In this document: piece after piece, positions 7,910 to 15,820 of the stretch
Position numbering within the stretch: the stretch's first letter is position 1
Layout of the letters: the number at the start of each line of letters is the position of its first letter
NCBI GenBank assembly: GCA_036011305.1
Contig: DASCNA010000142.1
Location: 1 to 28,656, forward strand
Length of the DNA stretch: 28,656 nucleotides
Direction: 5' to 3'
Source of the DNA: DASCNA01 sp036011305
Lineage (GTDB): Bacteria > Verrucomicrobiota > Lentisphaeria > Victivallales > GWF2-38-69
Translations under genes and position numbers: made by a program
The notes under the pieces: model-generated
What the model was told of the DNA's origin: nothing
Database searches by the model: none
Seen by the model: only the letters and a program-made list of their open reading frames with translations

Positions 7910-9127
7910 TTATATTAATAACTTTTTAACTGCTCTTTCAATCTGTTCAATCCTGAATTCCAAAGCGCCTGTTATGCCTATTGAAATTCTTAGGAGTCCA
8001 TGAGACAGTCCCATTTCAGCCTGATCTCTATCTGAAATTTCAGAAGAGGTACTTGAACTAGAACAGCTCATCAAAGTATCAAAATATCCCAATGAAACAG
8101 CCATTAATCCAAAATGTTCAGCATTTTGAAGTTCAGACATCACAGTATGGGCCTTCTCTTTTGTCTTACAGTCAATTGTTATTATGCCTCCATAACCATA
8201 AGCCTCATTCATCATTGAAGTGAAAAGTTTATGCTGAGCATGTTCTTTTAATCCAGGATAAGAGACAGATACGCCTAAATCCTGCAGTTTCTCAGAGACA
8301 GCAATACCCCGTCTGCTATGTTCCCTCATTCTAATTCCAAGATGAGGAATTCTCTGTATTAAATCAAATGCAACTCTTGGATCAATTGTAGGTCCTAAAA
8401 GCATTACGCGCCCGGTATGTAAATCCATTAATTCATTAATAAACTCTTTGCTAGCACAAACAGCGCCGGCAAGAAGATCACTGGCGCCGTTAATAAACTT
8501 GGTCATAGAGTAGACTACAATATCAGCTCCAAGTCTTGCAGGTGAAATAATCATTGGAGTAAAAGTATTATCTACAATTAATTTTAAATTATGCTTATGC
8601 GCAATTTTAGATATTCCCGGAATATCAGCAACTTTTAAAGTAGGATTAGAAACAGTTTCAGTAAAAATAATTTTAGTTTTTGGCGTAATAGCAGCTTCAA
8701 AAGCACGGTTATCAGCCGGATCTACAAAAGTAGTATGAATCCCCATTTCTCTAAAAAGTTCATTAAAAAGAGCGTGAGTTCCGCCGTAAATAGTATTGCT
8801 GGCTACTATATGATCCCCTACCCTACAGATCTGAAGAATTGAACACGATATAGCTGACATACCGCTTGCTGTACTCAGAGCAGCCTCAGTATCATCGATT
8901 GCTGCTAGATATCTATCTAAAATATTAACGGTTGGATTGAAATGTCTGCTGTAAAGATAACATCCGTCCTGTTTAGGAGTCCTTAAACCTTCAAAAATAT
9001 CAGGCATTGTGCCTGCATCCATAACAGTAAAAGTAGATGCCCTTGATATTGAAGGAGCAACACCGCCATGTTCGCCAAACTCTCTTTTAACTTCAGATAA
9101 TGCCTGTTCAGGATCAAATTTTTTCAT
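7910..9127 (-). CDS. Cys/Met-metabolism PLP enzyme (cystathionine gamma-synthase / methionine gamma-lyase family)
   Basis: The protein is 405 aa from the ATG at 9127. A TTG 48 bases upstream would add a hydrophobic extension that family members lack. It belongs to the PLP-dependent transsulfuration family (fold type I). Visible features are the substrate/PLP-loop region GCYLYSRHFNPTVNILDRYLA, STASGMSAISCSIL, the PLP-ring Asp in IVDNTFTPM (Asp186) and the Schiff-base Lys210 in VYSMTKFINGASDLLAGA. The variant SMTKFINGASD differs from the more usual SxTKYxxGHxD. It is seen in a subgroup annotated as cystathionine gamma-synthase family proteins, so lyase and synthase activities cannot be told apart here. 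It lies 112 bases after wtpC on the same strand. The ribosome-binding site is weak. Confidence 0.85.
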   Translation of the reverse strand: MKKFDPEQALSEVKREFGEHGGVAPSISRASTFTVMDAGTMPDIFEGLRTPKQDGCYLYSRHFNPTVNILDRYLAAIDDTEAALSTASGMSAISCSILQICRVGDHIVASNTIYGGTHALFNELFREMGIHTTFVDPADNRAFEAAITPKTKIIFTETVSNPTLKVADIPGISKIAHKHNLKLIVDNTFTPMIISPARLGADIVVYSMTKFINGASDLLAGAVCASKEFINELMDLHTGRVMLLGPTIDPRVAFDLIQRIPHLGIRMREHSRRGIAVSEKLQDLGVSVSYPGLKEHAQHKLFTSMMNEAYGYGGIITIDCKTKEKAHTVMSELQNAEHFGLMAVSLGYFDTLMSCSSSSTSSEISDRDQAEMGLSHGLLRISIGITGALEFRIEQIERAVKKLLI

Positions 9128-9239
9128 AAGCCGATAAAATCTCTGTTTAAATATTACTATAAAATATACGAACAAAAACTATAGTGAATAAATATAACAT
9201 GCGACAGAAACAAAGCATTCTTTGAAGTCTTATTATTCT

Positions 9240-10358
9240 TTAATTACCAATAAAATGTGTCGCTTTTGCTTTGAAGCTAAGACATATTTCTTTGTATAAT
9301 TTTATTTCAAGCTTATTTAAAGAAGTTTCAGTTATTAAAGCAGATATCAGTGCACCGCCAATATCAGCAGTTACTTCTACACCGGTTTTTACTTTTTCAA
9401 TATCTATTACATTTCCTTTGAATTCATTTCTTGCACTGGAATCTAAAAACCTGTTGGACAAGGTAATATCTTCACTTCTTAAAATAACACATCCTGAATC
9501 ACCACTATATTCTGGTGTAGAAATATAAAAATTAATATCACTTATACCTGAGGAATTATCGTTTTCATTGTACACTGTAAAAATTGATGTATTATTGTCA
9601 ATTTTTTTTATACATCCTCTATAAAAATTTTTTATCCCTATAAATTTAGCTATAAACTGAGATTTAGGATGCCTGAAAATATCACTCGGTTTACCAACTT
9701 GCGAGATGACACCATTTTCTATTACAGCAATTCTGGACGACAATGCCAGAGCTTCTTCATAATCATGCGTAACATGAAGAATTGTTTTTGGTTTTTCTCT
9801 GTTTTCCTCTCCAAAATAAACGTATCCATTATTAATTTTTCTCAGAAGGCTCCTTATCTCTGTTTTTGTTTGAGTATCTAGAGAAGACAGCGGTTCATCA
9901 AGCAGTAAACAACATGGATTAGTGACAAGAGTTCTGGCTAATGCGACTCTTTGTGATTCTCCCAGAGAAAGTGTTGCAGGATATCTATTCAACAAATGAG
10001 GTATTTTTAATATATCTATAACATTATTTATATTTTTGATAAATTGATCTCTATTTTTACATTTTTTTACTGCGAAAAAGATATTAGCTTTAACTGTCAT
10101 ATGAGGAAACAAAGAATGATTCTGGAAAACCAGGCCTATATTTCTTCTTTGAATATTTTTTCTTAATATAGAATTATCATGAATTTTGATATCTCCTTTA
10201 TCAGGAACCTGCAAACCAGAAATCAACTCTAAGATAAGACTCTTACCTGAACCTGATTTACCTAATAAAACAAAATATTCACCTTCTTCAATATTAAGAT
10301 TAATATTCTGAAGTTCAAAATTAGGAAATTTTTTACTAATAGATTCTAGTTTCAGCAT
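9240..10358 (-). CDS. wtpC: Tungstate/molybdate ABC transporter ATPase
   Basis: The 372-aa ATPase powers the WtpB permease. Walker A is GKSGSGKS (33-40). The Q-loop is VFQNHSLFPHMT (77-88). Walker B is LLLDEP (151-156), followed by the D-loop SSLD, with His in HVTHD. The signature is LSLGESQ (130-136) in place of the usual LSGGQ, a variant of the third and fifth positions. A short insertion, GYVYFGEENREKPK, lies before the H-loop. The C-terminal 130 residues form a TOBE-like ligand-sensing domain, as in ModC/WtpC. The assignment to Wtp rests mainly on the adjacent wtpB and wtpA. The ATG follows directly after an AT-rich repeat with no Shine-Dalgarno sequence, apparently because the four-helix-bundle remnant separates it from its original upstream context. 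Confidence 0.85.
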   Translation of the reverse strand: MLKLESISKKFPNFELQNINLNIEEGEYFVLLGKSGSGKSLILELISGLQVPDKGDIKIHDNSILRKNIQRRNIGLVFQNHSLFPHMTVKANIFFAVKKCKNRDQFIKNINNVIDILKIPHLLNRYPATLSLGESQRVALARTLVTNPCCLLLDEPLSSLDTQTKTEIRSLLRKINNGYVYFGEENREKPKTILHVTHDYEEALALSSRIAVIENGVISQVGKPSDIFRHPKSQFIAKFIGIKNFYRGCIKKIDNNTSIFTVYNENDNSSGISDINFYISTPEYSGDSGCVILRSEDITLSNRFLDSSARNEFKGNVIDIEKVKTGVEVTADIGGALISALITETSLNKLEIKLYKEICLSFKAKATHFIGN

Positions 10359-10615
10359 AATATTTAATTAATTATTAATTGTAAATGTTAAATTGTTAAT
10401 GTCTGATTTTGATTCTGCATGTTCAGCTTCACGGACCATCCCCCCAACACTTGTACCACTTCTTAAAAGCTGCTTTGATAAAACATGCTCTTTTTTATGA
10501 TTACATAAGTACTGATAAAGACGTACAATTCTTATGGAAAAAGCAAAACTTATATTTTTTACTATATTCTCTCTCATACTTCAATAATTTATAATTAATA
10601 ATTATTTACTTATAT
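10358..10615. repeat. AT-rich inverted segments flanking the four-helix-bundle remnant
   Basis: The left flank (about 10363-10383) contains AATTATTAATT and the right flank (about 10590-10603) contains AATTAATAATT, its reverse complement. The left flank also runs through degenerate TTAACA-like units inside the end of the truncated frame. This may mark the ends of the inserted segment. Sequence this AT-rich can pair by chance, so confidence is modest. Confidence 0.4.
10368..10577 (-). pseudogene. Truncated four-helix-bundle (S23/IVS-like) gene inserted in the wtp operon
   Basis: The 69-aa frame matches the N-terminal half of the four-helix-bundle family related to the protein encoded in 23S rRNA intervening sequences: KNISFAFSIRIVRLYQYLCN, then HVLSKQLLRSGTSVGG and REAEHAESKSD. 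Members are normally about 115-125 aa and continue after SKxDF with a helix of the type INKLxIAxKEA. Here the similarity stops at SKSD and the frame runs into TTAACA/AATTAAT-type repeats, then a stop. It is best read as truncated and probably non-functional. It sits between wtpB and wtpC on the same strand, and AT-rich sequence with matching inverted segments (AATTAATAATT and its complement) lies at both ends. Confidence 0.7.
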
Positions 10616-11418
10616 CTAATAAGATTATTTTTCTTTTTCCGCTCAATTGACAATAATCTGAGAAATATAAATATTATTAAACAGGCTATGACAAAAAGGA
10701 CAGCAACAGGCTGTGCATATTTTAATCCATATGCAGTAAATCGGTTATAAATCAATACTGCCGTTACCATTGGGTAATATGCAATAATTACAATTGTACC
10801 AAATTCACTTAATCCACGCCCCCACATCATAACAAAACCTGACAAAATAGCACGCCATGCCAGCGGTATACTAATAGTAAAAAAAACCTTAGTCTGAGAT
10901 GCTCCTAACGTATATGCAGTTTTTTCAAGCTGTAGAGGAACGCTTTCAAAACCTTCCCTTGCACCGTTTATTAAAAACGGCAGGCTTACAAATGCCATAG
11001 CAATCATTATTCCTATTGGATGGTCAATAAAATTAATACCTATTTTACTGGCTGCCTCCCCTGCAATTGAATTTCTGGAAACAACTCCTAGAAGCGCAAT
11101 ACCGGCAGCTGAATGGGGAATAACAATCGGCACATCAATAATCCCGCATATTAATCGTTTAAAAGGAAAATCTTTTCTGGCTAGCAAATAAGCAAAAGGT
11201 ACTGCCAGAATTGAAAAAACAATTGTTGCCACCATAGATGTCCATAACGTAAGCCATATACTTTTATAGACTTCTTCTTCAGCTGCAGTTTTCACCAGTG
11301 TTTTTACACTTGTGCTCAGACACATCGACAGAATAGGAGCTACTACAAAAAGTAAAATCAAACCTCCAAATAGAATAAGGATAATCTGAAATATACTTAA
11401 ATTTTTAACGGATTTCAT
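10606..11418 (-). CDS. wtpB: Tungstate/molybdate ABC transporter permease
   Basis: This is the inner-membrane permease, 270 aa from the ATG at 11418. The in-frame ATG at 11493 adds 25 polar residues unlike the family and starts directly against a hairpin. The BPD_transp_1 domain is clear: about six membrane segments and the EAA loop EKTAYTLGASQTKVFFTISIP (about 165-185), followed by GRGLSEFGTIVIIAYYPMVT, which is typical of WtpB/ModB-like permeases. It lies downstream of wtpA, separated by a tandem repeat and a hairpin, and is followed by the four-helix-bundle remnant and wtpC. Together these form one oxyanion importer supplying tungsto- or molybdoenzymes. Confidence 0.88.
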   Translation of the reverse strand: MKSVKNLSIFQIILILFGGLILLFVVAPILSMCLSTSVKTLVKTAAEEEVYKSIWLTLWTSMVATIVFSILAVPFAYLLARKDFPFKRLICGIIDVPIVIPHSAAGIALLGVVSRNSIAGEAASKIGINFIDHPIGIMIAMAFVSLPFLINGAREGFESVPLQLEKTAYTLGASQTKVFFTISIPLAWRAILSGFVMMWGRGLSEFGTIVIIAYYPMVTAVLIYNRFTAYGLKYAQPVAVLFVIACLIIFIFLRLLSIERKKKNNLIRYK

Positions 11419-11493
11419 AGTTATTATACAATTGCACTGAGTGCGTGTTATAGATATATAATTATCATAATTAATCTGAAAGGTATTGACCAT

Positions 11494-11520
11494 ACAGCCC
11501 AGATTATTAATCTGAGCTGT
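11494..11520. other. Strong hairpin between wtpA and wtpB
   Basis: ACAGCCCAGATT and AATCTGAGCTGT are separated by three bases and pair over 12 positions, with a single G-U in the minus-strand RNA. On the minus strand no U-run follows, so it is a poor terminator for wtpA. A 3'-protecting structure that favours the binding-protein message over the permease message, as in other binding-protein operons, is a reasonable inference. On the plus strand it is followed by ATTTTAT. Confidence 0.5.
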
Positions 11521-11546
11521 ATTTTATAACAGTATATCATTAATCA

Positions 11547-11570
11547 TTAACAATTAACAATTAACAATTA
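11547..11570. repeat. Tandem TTAACAA repeat after wtpA
   Basis: There are three perfect copies of the heptamer TTAACAA (11547-11567) plus TTA, ending one base before the wtpA stop codon region. A degenerate form of the same unit, in opposite orientation, lies at the broken end of the four-helix-bundle frame (about 10368-10400). The two may share an origin. Confidence 0.6.
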
Positions 11571-11571
11571 T

Positions 11572-12552
11572 CTATTTAAACGCATATTTTTTCAATGCCT
11601 GAGGCAGTTCGTTGTATGTAGAAGTTTTTGCAGGAACTACAGATTTCTGACCATTTTCCTCCATAATCTTTCCACCTTCATTTTTGTTCATCACAAATTC
11701 AACAAATTTCATTGCCAATTTTGGATTAGGAGCATTTTTAGGTATGGTTAAACCATACAACATCGGTGCACCGTATTTTGTAATTTTACTTCCCGGTGTT
11801 TTACCTGAAACCTCAACTTTTACCTGCTTATAGTAATCAGCATATTTCATACTTCCCAAATTTACCTGAGGAGGCAGTTCAACATATTCTAAATGATGCT
11901 GTTCAGCTACTGATTTATATAGAAAAATATAATCTATCTGCCCAACTTCAAGAAGAGACAGTAAATCTGTTTCTTTAGGTCTCATCACTACCATGCCGCC
12001 TTTTTTATCATTTATTTTCTGAAATAAACCTTTATCATGATAATAAATTGATGCTAATTTCATAGTCAATAATGCCCTGTATCCACAGGGATCATCATTT
12101 GGGTTGGAGTGACCGCATACTACTCCTTTTTTCTGGAGAATTTTATACCAGTTACTACTATTAATTTCATTGGCATACTTGGATTTTTTAGTATAAACAA
12201 CAGCCATTTGATTATTCGCAAATTTTAATGACCAGGATGCATATTTAGGAATAAGAATCTGGTTTATTACAGAATAGTCAGCAGACATCATTACATCACA
12301 TTTCTGGTTCAAATCTGCTATTTTTCTTGCACACATTCTACTTCCTGCAGCTTCCATAATAATATTTGTTCCAGGATATTTCTTTTCAAATGCTTTTTTC
12401 ATTTGACTTAAAGGAACACTTAAACTACCAGCATGAAAAATAATCAAATTATTATCTTTTTTAGCAACACTCTTATTATCATTTTTAGAACACCCAGCTA
12501 AAAAACAAGCAAGTACTCCAATTAGAAGCAAGCCAATGATTTTCTTTATCAT
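11572..12552 (-). CDS. wtpA: Tungstate/molybdate-binding lipoprotein
   Basis: The 326-aa protein is the extracytoplasmic oxyanion receptor. Its signal peptide ends in the lipobox FLAGC (Cys21), so it is a lipoprotein. The WtpA/ModA-like pattern is strong: IFHAGSLSVPL (38-48), EAAGSRMCARKIADL (67-81), MSADYSVI (89-96), FANNQMAVVYT (111-121) and HSNPNDDPCGYRALL (148-162). The DPCGYR segment is typical of WtpA and separates it from classical ModA. Archaeal WtpA binds tungstate and molybdate through six oxygen ligands. The exact preference here cannot be read from the sequence. The gene is first in its operon, and an inverted repeat lies in the 121-bp upstream gap. AAGGA is present about 12 bases before the ATG. 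Confidence 0.92.
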   Translation of the reverse strand: MIKKIIGLLLIGVLACFLAGCSKNDNKSVAKKDNNLIIFHAGSLSVPLSQMKKAFEKKYPGTNIIMEAAGSRMCARKIADLNQKCDVMMSADYSVINQILIPKYASWSLKFANNQMAVVYTKKSKYANEINSSNWYKILQKKGVVCGHSNPNDDPCGYRALLTMKLASIYYHDKGLFQKINDKKGGMVVMRPKETDLLSLLEVGQIDYIFLYKSVAEQHHLEYVELPPQVNLGSMKYADYYKQVKVEVSGKTPGSKITKYGAPMLYGLTIPKNAPNPKLAMKFVEFVMNKNEGGKIMEENGQKSVVPAKTSTYNELPQALKKYAFK

Positions 12553-12584
12553 AATACCAACTTTTCCTTTATGATTTAATTAAT

Positions 12585-12618
12585 AAACAATAAAGTGATT
12601 AATATATATTTATTGTTT
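12585..12618. promoter_or_regulatory. Inverted repeat upstream of wtpA, possible operator
   Basis: AAACAATAAA (12585-12594) and TTTATTGTTT (12609-12618) are perfect 10-bp inverted arms around a 14-base AT-rich centre, 33-66 bases before the wtpA start codon. The centre contains TATATT-like sequence that could serve as a -10 box on the minus strand. It does not resemble the ModE consensus. It could also be a weak stem after the sugar-porter gene. Confidence 0.35.
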
Positions 12619-12673
12619 CTGTATTATCAAATCATTTTATTTTTAAATGCAAAGATGGTTATAAATAAACAGA

Positions 12674-14029
12674 TTATTTCCTAAAAGATTTTTCTATTTC
12701 TTCAATCGTTTTATTCTTTGTTTCCGGGAGAAAAAATGCTGCTATAATAAAGTATATTAGTGTAAATGCAGCCAATAGGAGAAAAAGGCCTCCATAACCA
12801 AGATGGGCTTTTATTACAAGGAAAAGTGTAGAAAGAACTGAAGCCAGCAGAGAGTTGGCAAAAAGACATACAGCAAGCCCCATGGCACGTATTTTAGAAG
12901 GCAGGAGTTCACTCATTGTCAGCCATACAACTACACCGCAACCAACAGCAAAGGATGCTATATACCCAAGCATTCCAACTGTAAGCAGAGTTATTTTGAC
13001 AGTAGAAACGGGCATATATGAAGCAGCAGCCAGTAAAATTAAACTCCCGAATACGCATCCAGTACTGATTTTAAGCAGCGGTTTTCGCCCAAGTTTATCA
13101 ATCAGTGTAACGGCTATAATAGTCATTATAACATTTATTCCCACAACACCTGAGCCCAGCATCATGGTTATAAAAGGAGAATGCACACCCGATTGTTCAA
13201 AAATAAAAGGTGCATACTGCAATATACTGTTAATTCCAGTAGCCGGAGTTAAGCATGAAATAAAAAATGCCAGAAGAAACGGTATGATATACGCCTTTTT
13301 AAAAATAGAGTCCGATTTATCATGTTTTTTTAAGCTCTGTAGTTCTTCCATTTCAGTAAAAATTTTATCCGCAATGTTTTTTTTGTGAATCCTTATCAAT
13401 GTTTTTTTTGATTTCTCAAACATATTTTTCATAAAAAGCCATGAAGGGCTCTCGGGTAGCATAAAAGCACATACAAATAAAATTATCCCGGGGATTGCCA
13501 GTACTGCGTACATAACTCTCCAATTACCGCTTTCTATAAATATCAGACCTATAAGATAAGCAAACAGAATTCCCAATGTAATGAAAAGTTGAAAACATGC
13601 TACAGCTCTCCCTCGTATAACTGCCGGAGTAGATTCAGTAATATAAAGAGGTATAACAATACCAGCAATACCAACACCGAATCCCATGATTAGTCTTCCA
13701 CTTAACAGCGAGTAAAAACCAGAAGAAACAGTTGAGATAAAAATACCAATAATGAATATTACGGAAGATGTTATGATTAGTTTTTTACGCCCAAATTTAT
13801 TTGCCGCCATCCCAGCCAAGAGTGTAGCTATTGCTGTGCCATAAAGAACTGCACCTACAATCCATCCAATCTGTAAATTTGAGAGATGCATTTCCTTTTT
13901 AATCAACCCAATAGAACCGCCTATAATGCCTATATCAAGTCCGTATAGGCATCCTCCTAATGATGAAACAATAATGATAAAGATAGCTATAAAAGTGATT
14001 GGCTGTTTAGTCTTCTCTGGTACTTCCAT
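12674..14029 (-). CDS. MFS sugar-porter family transporter
   Basis: The 451-aa protein has twelve predicted membrane segments and the sugar-porter (TC 2.A.1.1) signatures: GCLYGLDIGIIGGSIG in helix 1, the loop GRKK after helix 2, PLYITESTPAVIRGRAV after helix 4, PESPSWLF at the start of the central loop, DKLGRKPLL in the second half, SELLPSKIRAMGLA after helix 10, and FFLPETKNKTIEEIE at the end. Such proteins usually import hexoses, pentoses or polyols by proton symport. The substrate is not evident. It is 31 bases downstream of the ceramidase-like gene on the same strand, so it probably carries a substrate or product related to that enzyme. Confidence 0.9.
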   Translation of the reverse strand: MEVPEKTKQPITFIAIFIIIVSSLGGCLYGLDIGIIGGSIGLIKKEMHLSNLQIGWIVGAVLYGTAIATLLAGMAANKFGRKKLIITSSVIFIIGIFISTVSSGFYSLLSGRLIMGFGVGIAGIVIPLYITESTPAVIRGRAVACFQLFITLGILFAYLIGLIFIESGNWRVMYAVLAIPGIILFVCAFMLPESPSWLFMKNMFEKSKKTLIRIHKKNIADKIFTEMEELQSLKKHDKSDSIFKKAYIIPFLLAFFISCLTPATGINSILQYAPFIFEQSGVHSPFITMMLGSGVVGINVIMTIIAVTLIDKLGRKPLLKISTGCVFGSLILLAAASYMPVSTVKITLLTVGMLGYIASFAVGCGVVVWLTMSELLPSKIRAMGLAVCLFANSLLASVLSTLFLVIKAHLGYGGLFLLLAAFTLIYFIIAAFFLPETKNKTIEEIEKSFRK

Positions 14030-14060
14030 TTATCCCCTCATTAATAAAGCAAATTACATT

Positions 14061-15401
14061 CTATTTTATAACATCGCAAATTAACTGATTTGATTTTTCC
14101 GCATATATATTACACGATTCTATGCTTAAAGGTGATGGTTCAAGAAGATATACATAAGCCTGTTCCACCTCATAGCCTCCATTCTTAAAAGAATCATAAT
14201 CAGGCAGATATCCTGCTTCACAGCCTGTATAACCGACAAAGAGAACAGCATATTCAGGGAATTGGCTTCTAAGTTCATCCTGATATTTGCTGAATATTTC
14301 TCCCTGCGAAAAAAAGAGTATAATATTACTTAGTTTCACCGCTCCTATTTTTGTTTTCCTATAATTAATGAGCTGTCCTTTGTCAAGCTTTGCCTTCATA
14401 GTTTCAGCCCAACTTTTCAAGTCAGTAGGCCAATCATAAAAGTCAGTCTTTTCTGAAGACTTTCTCTCAACTTCATCATCAATAAAAGAAGAGGTCATAT
14501 TCCGGTTTTTATAAGGTAAGTGTAACTCAATACATTCTGATATAATACCAGCATAATCAATGTTTTTATAAGATAATCTTAAAACATCCTCAGCCAGTAA
14601 ACGCCCAGCTTCTGATGTTATTTCTGTATCATTTCCCATAGGGAAGTCAGGGTTAATATCCCCAGCTGCGCCATTCAGAAAAATAACATTGGAGTTCAAT
14701 TTTTCTTCTATTTTATTTCTTGCAACACCTACATAATCAGAAGAAACTGCAAGATTGTTCTCATGAAGTGTAACTGGATGGCAGGCATAATTAACTGCAG
14801 TTATGTACGGTTTTCCTGACGTATCTTTAAACTCCATAACATACAGTTTCTGTTTTGCATTGCTACTGCTTTTTTTTCCAATAACTGACAAACCTGTTTC
14901 AGGGTCAATTGCCCTACGACATATACCCAATGCAGACTCCCCTACACCTACTTTCAAACTGCATTTTGTATATGATTCCTTCTCATTAACCGTTTTTACC
15001 GCATTATCAATTATTTTCTGAATCGTAAGTTCCCTGTAAATGTCATTCCCACTGCTTGAAGTATTTTTCAGCAACATTTCAGACATAACAGGTGCAGAAT
15101 GAGTATGTATTGAATGAATAAAAATGTCTGTTTTATCGAGTTCAGTTTTTTTTGCTATCTGTTCAGATATAAATTCAACTATTTCAGGAGCAAGTTCCAT
15201 AAAATCATTTGATATAATACATACTCTATTTTTTCCACCACCTACTAGTAAACAAAGTGAAAGAAGAGGTAAATGTATACCGCTTGACTTATCACTGCGG
15301 TTCGCAAACCCAGAGAGATAAACAGGTTTATCCGGAGTTATATCAACTTTGTTGAAATTACATAAAAAACAGTTCGATTCAGTTTTCATTTTGTCAAACA
15401 T
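14061..15401 (-). CDS. Neutral/alkaline ceramidase-like amidohydrolase, no signal peptide
   Basis: The product is 446 aa from the ATG at 15401, which has the strong ribosome-binding site GGGGGAGG 8-9 bases upstream. A start 57 bases further up has none. Family features of the ceramidase N-terminal domain are NKVDITPDKPVYLSGFANR (about 17-35), the metal-binding HSIHTHSAP (96-104), YACHPVTLH with His208, and FLNGAAGDINP (241-251). GYTGCEAGYLPDYDSF lies towards the C-terminus. True ceramidases are secreted and over 600 aa with a C-terminal domain. This one is shorter and lacks a signal peptide, so it probably hydrolyses a small amide or ester in the cytoplasm. The adjacent sugar porter suggests an amino-sugar or glycoside-type substrate. 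That is inference. Confidence 0.8.
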   Translation of the reverse strand: MFDKMKTESNCFLCNFNKVDITPDKPVYLSGFANRSDKSSGIHLPLLSLCLLVGGGKNRVCIISNDFMELAPEIVEFISEQIAKKTELDKTDIFIHSIHTHSAPVMSEMLLKNTSSSGNDIYRELTIQKIIDNAVKTVNEKESYTKCSLKVGVGESALGICRRAIDPETGLSVIGKKSSSNAKQKLYVMEFKDTSGKPYITAVNYACHPVTLHENNLAVSSDYVGVARNKIEEKLNSNVIFLNGAAGDINPDFPMGNDTEITSEAGRLLAEDVLRLSYKNIDYAGIISECIELHLPYKNRNMTSSFIDDEVERKSSEKTDFYDWPTDLKSWAETMKAKLDKGQLINYRKTKIGAVKLSNIILFFSQGEIFSKYQDELRSQFPEYAVLFVGYTGCEAGYLPDYDSFKNGGYEVEQAYVYLLEPSPLSIESCNIYAEKSNQLICDVIK

Positions 15402-15430
15402 AATTAACAACCTCCCCCTTAAGTCATTGT

Positions 15431-15458
15431 ATAATATATCATATCTAAATATAAACAA
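15431..15458 (-). promoter_or_regulatory. Candidate promoter of the ceramidase-like gene
   Basis: On the minus strand TTGTTT (plus 15453-15458) and TATTAT (15431-15436) are 16 bases apart, about 30 bases before the start codon. It agrees with the choice of the 15401 start. The rest of the 15459-15706 gap shows no gene or clear structure. Confidence 0.35.
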
Positions 15459-15706
15459 ACAGAAGTTATAATCAAAGATTTCTAATAAAGTTTTAATGAT
15501 AATTCAGAAACCCCACAGTTTAGAACGAAGCATCATGACTCCATCCAGGAAATTGCTTTAGCATCACATTAACTTTTAGGCTATATCAAAAAATTATAAA
15601 ATATATTCACGCAAATTAAAAAATGATCTCTGCTGCTGGTTTATTTATAAACATTTTCCGTGATTTTATATATGATAATGATATACATATCTTATTTTTT
15701 AAATTC

Positions 15707-15747
15707 TATACAATGTTCAACTATATATATGCATTGAACATTGTATA
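15707..15747. promoter_or_regulatory. 14-bp perfect inverted repeat, probable operator of the 508-aa HTH-PAS gene
   Basis: TATACAATGTTCAA (15707-15720) and TTGAACATTGTATA (15734-15747) are perfect inverted arms around 13 bases (CTATATATATGCA). The right arm supplies TTGAAC (15734-15739), which with TATAAT at 15756-15761 (16-base spacer) forms a likely promoter for the gene at 15821. A protein bound here would cover the -35 box, which suggests autorepression. Fifteen bases from 15738, ACATTGTATATAATT, recur exactly at 17436. Confidence 0.65.
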
Positions 15748-15820
15748 TAATTCAGTATAATTTAATTAGAATAACAAATACACTGAAATGAATCAGCTTT
15801 TTACTGTCAGGAGTAAATGA

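Noticed and set aside
9128..9175. TTG start extending the PLP enzyme by 16 residues
   Set aside because: The extension is hydrophobic and aromatic, absent from the family, and the ATG at 9127 begins at the normal place.
11419..11493. Upstream ATG for wtpB
   Set aside because: It directly abuts a strong hairpin, has no ribosome-binding site and adds polar residues not found in such permeases.
12855..13388. A 177-aa frame on the plus strand
   Set aside because: It lies wholly antisense to the sugar-porter gene, whose membrane segments and family motifs are unmistakable.
15402..15458. N-terminal extension of the ceramidase-like protein
   Set aside because: The GGGGGAGG ribosome-binding site lies inside it and clearly serves the ATG at 15401.
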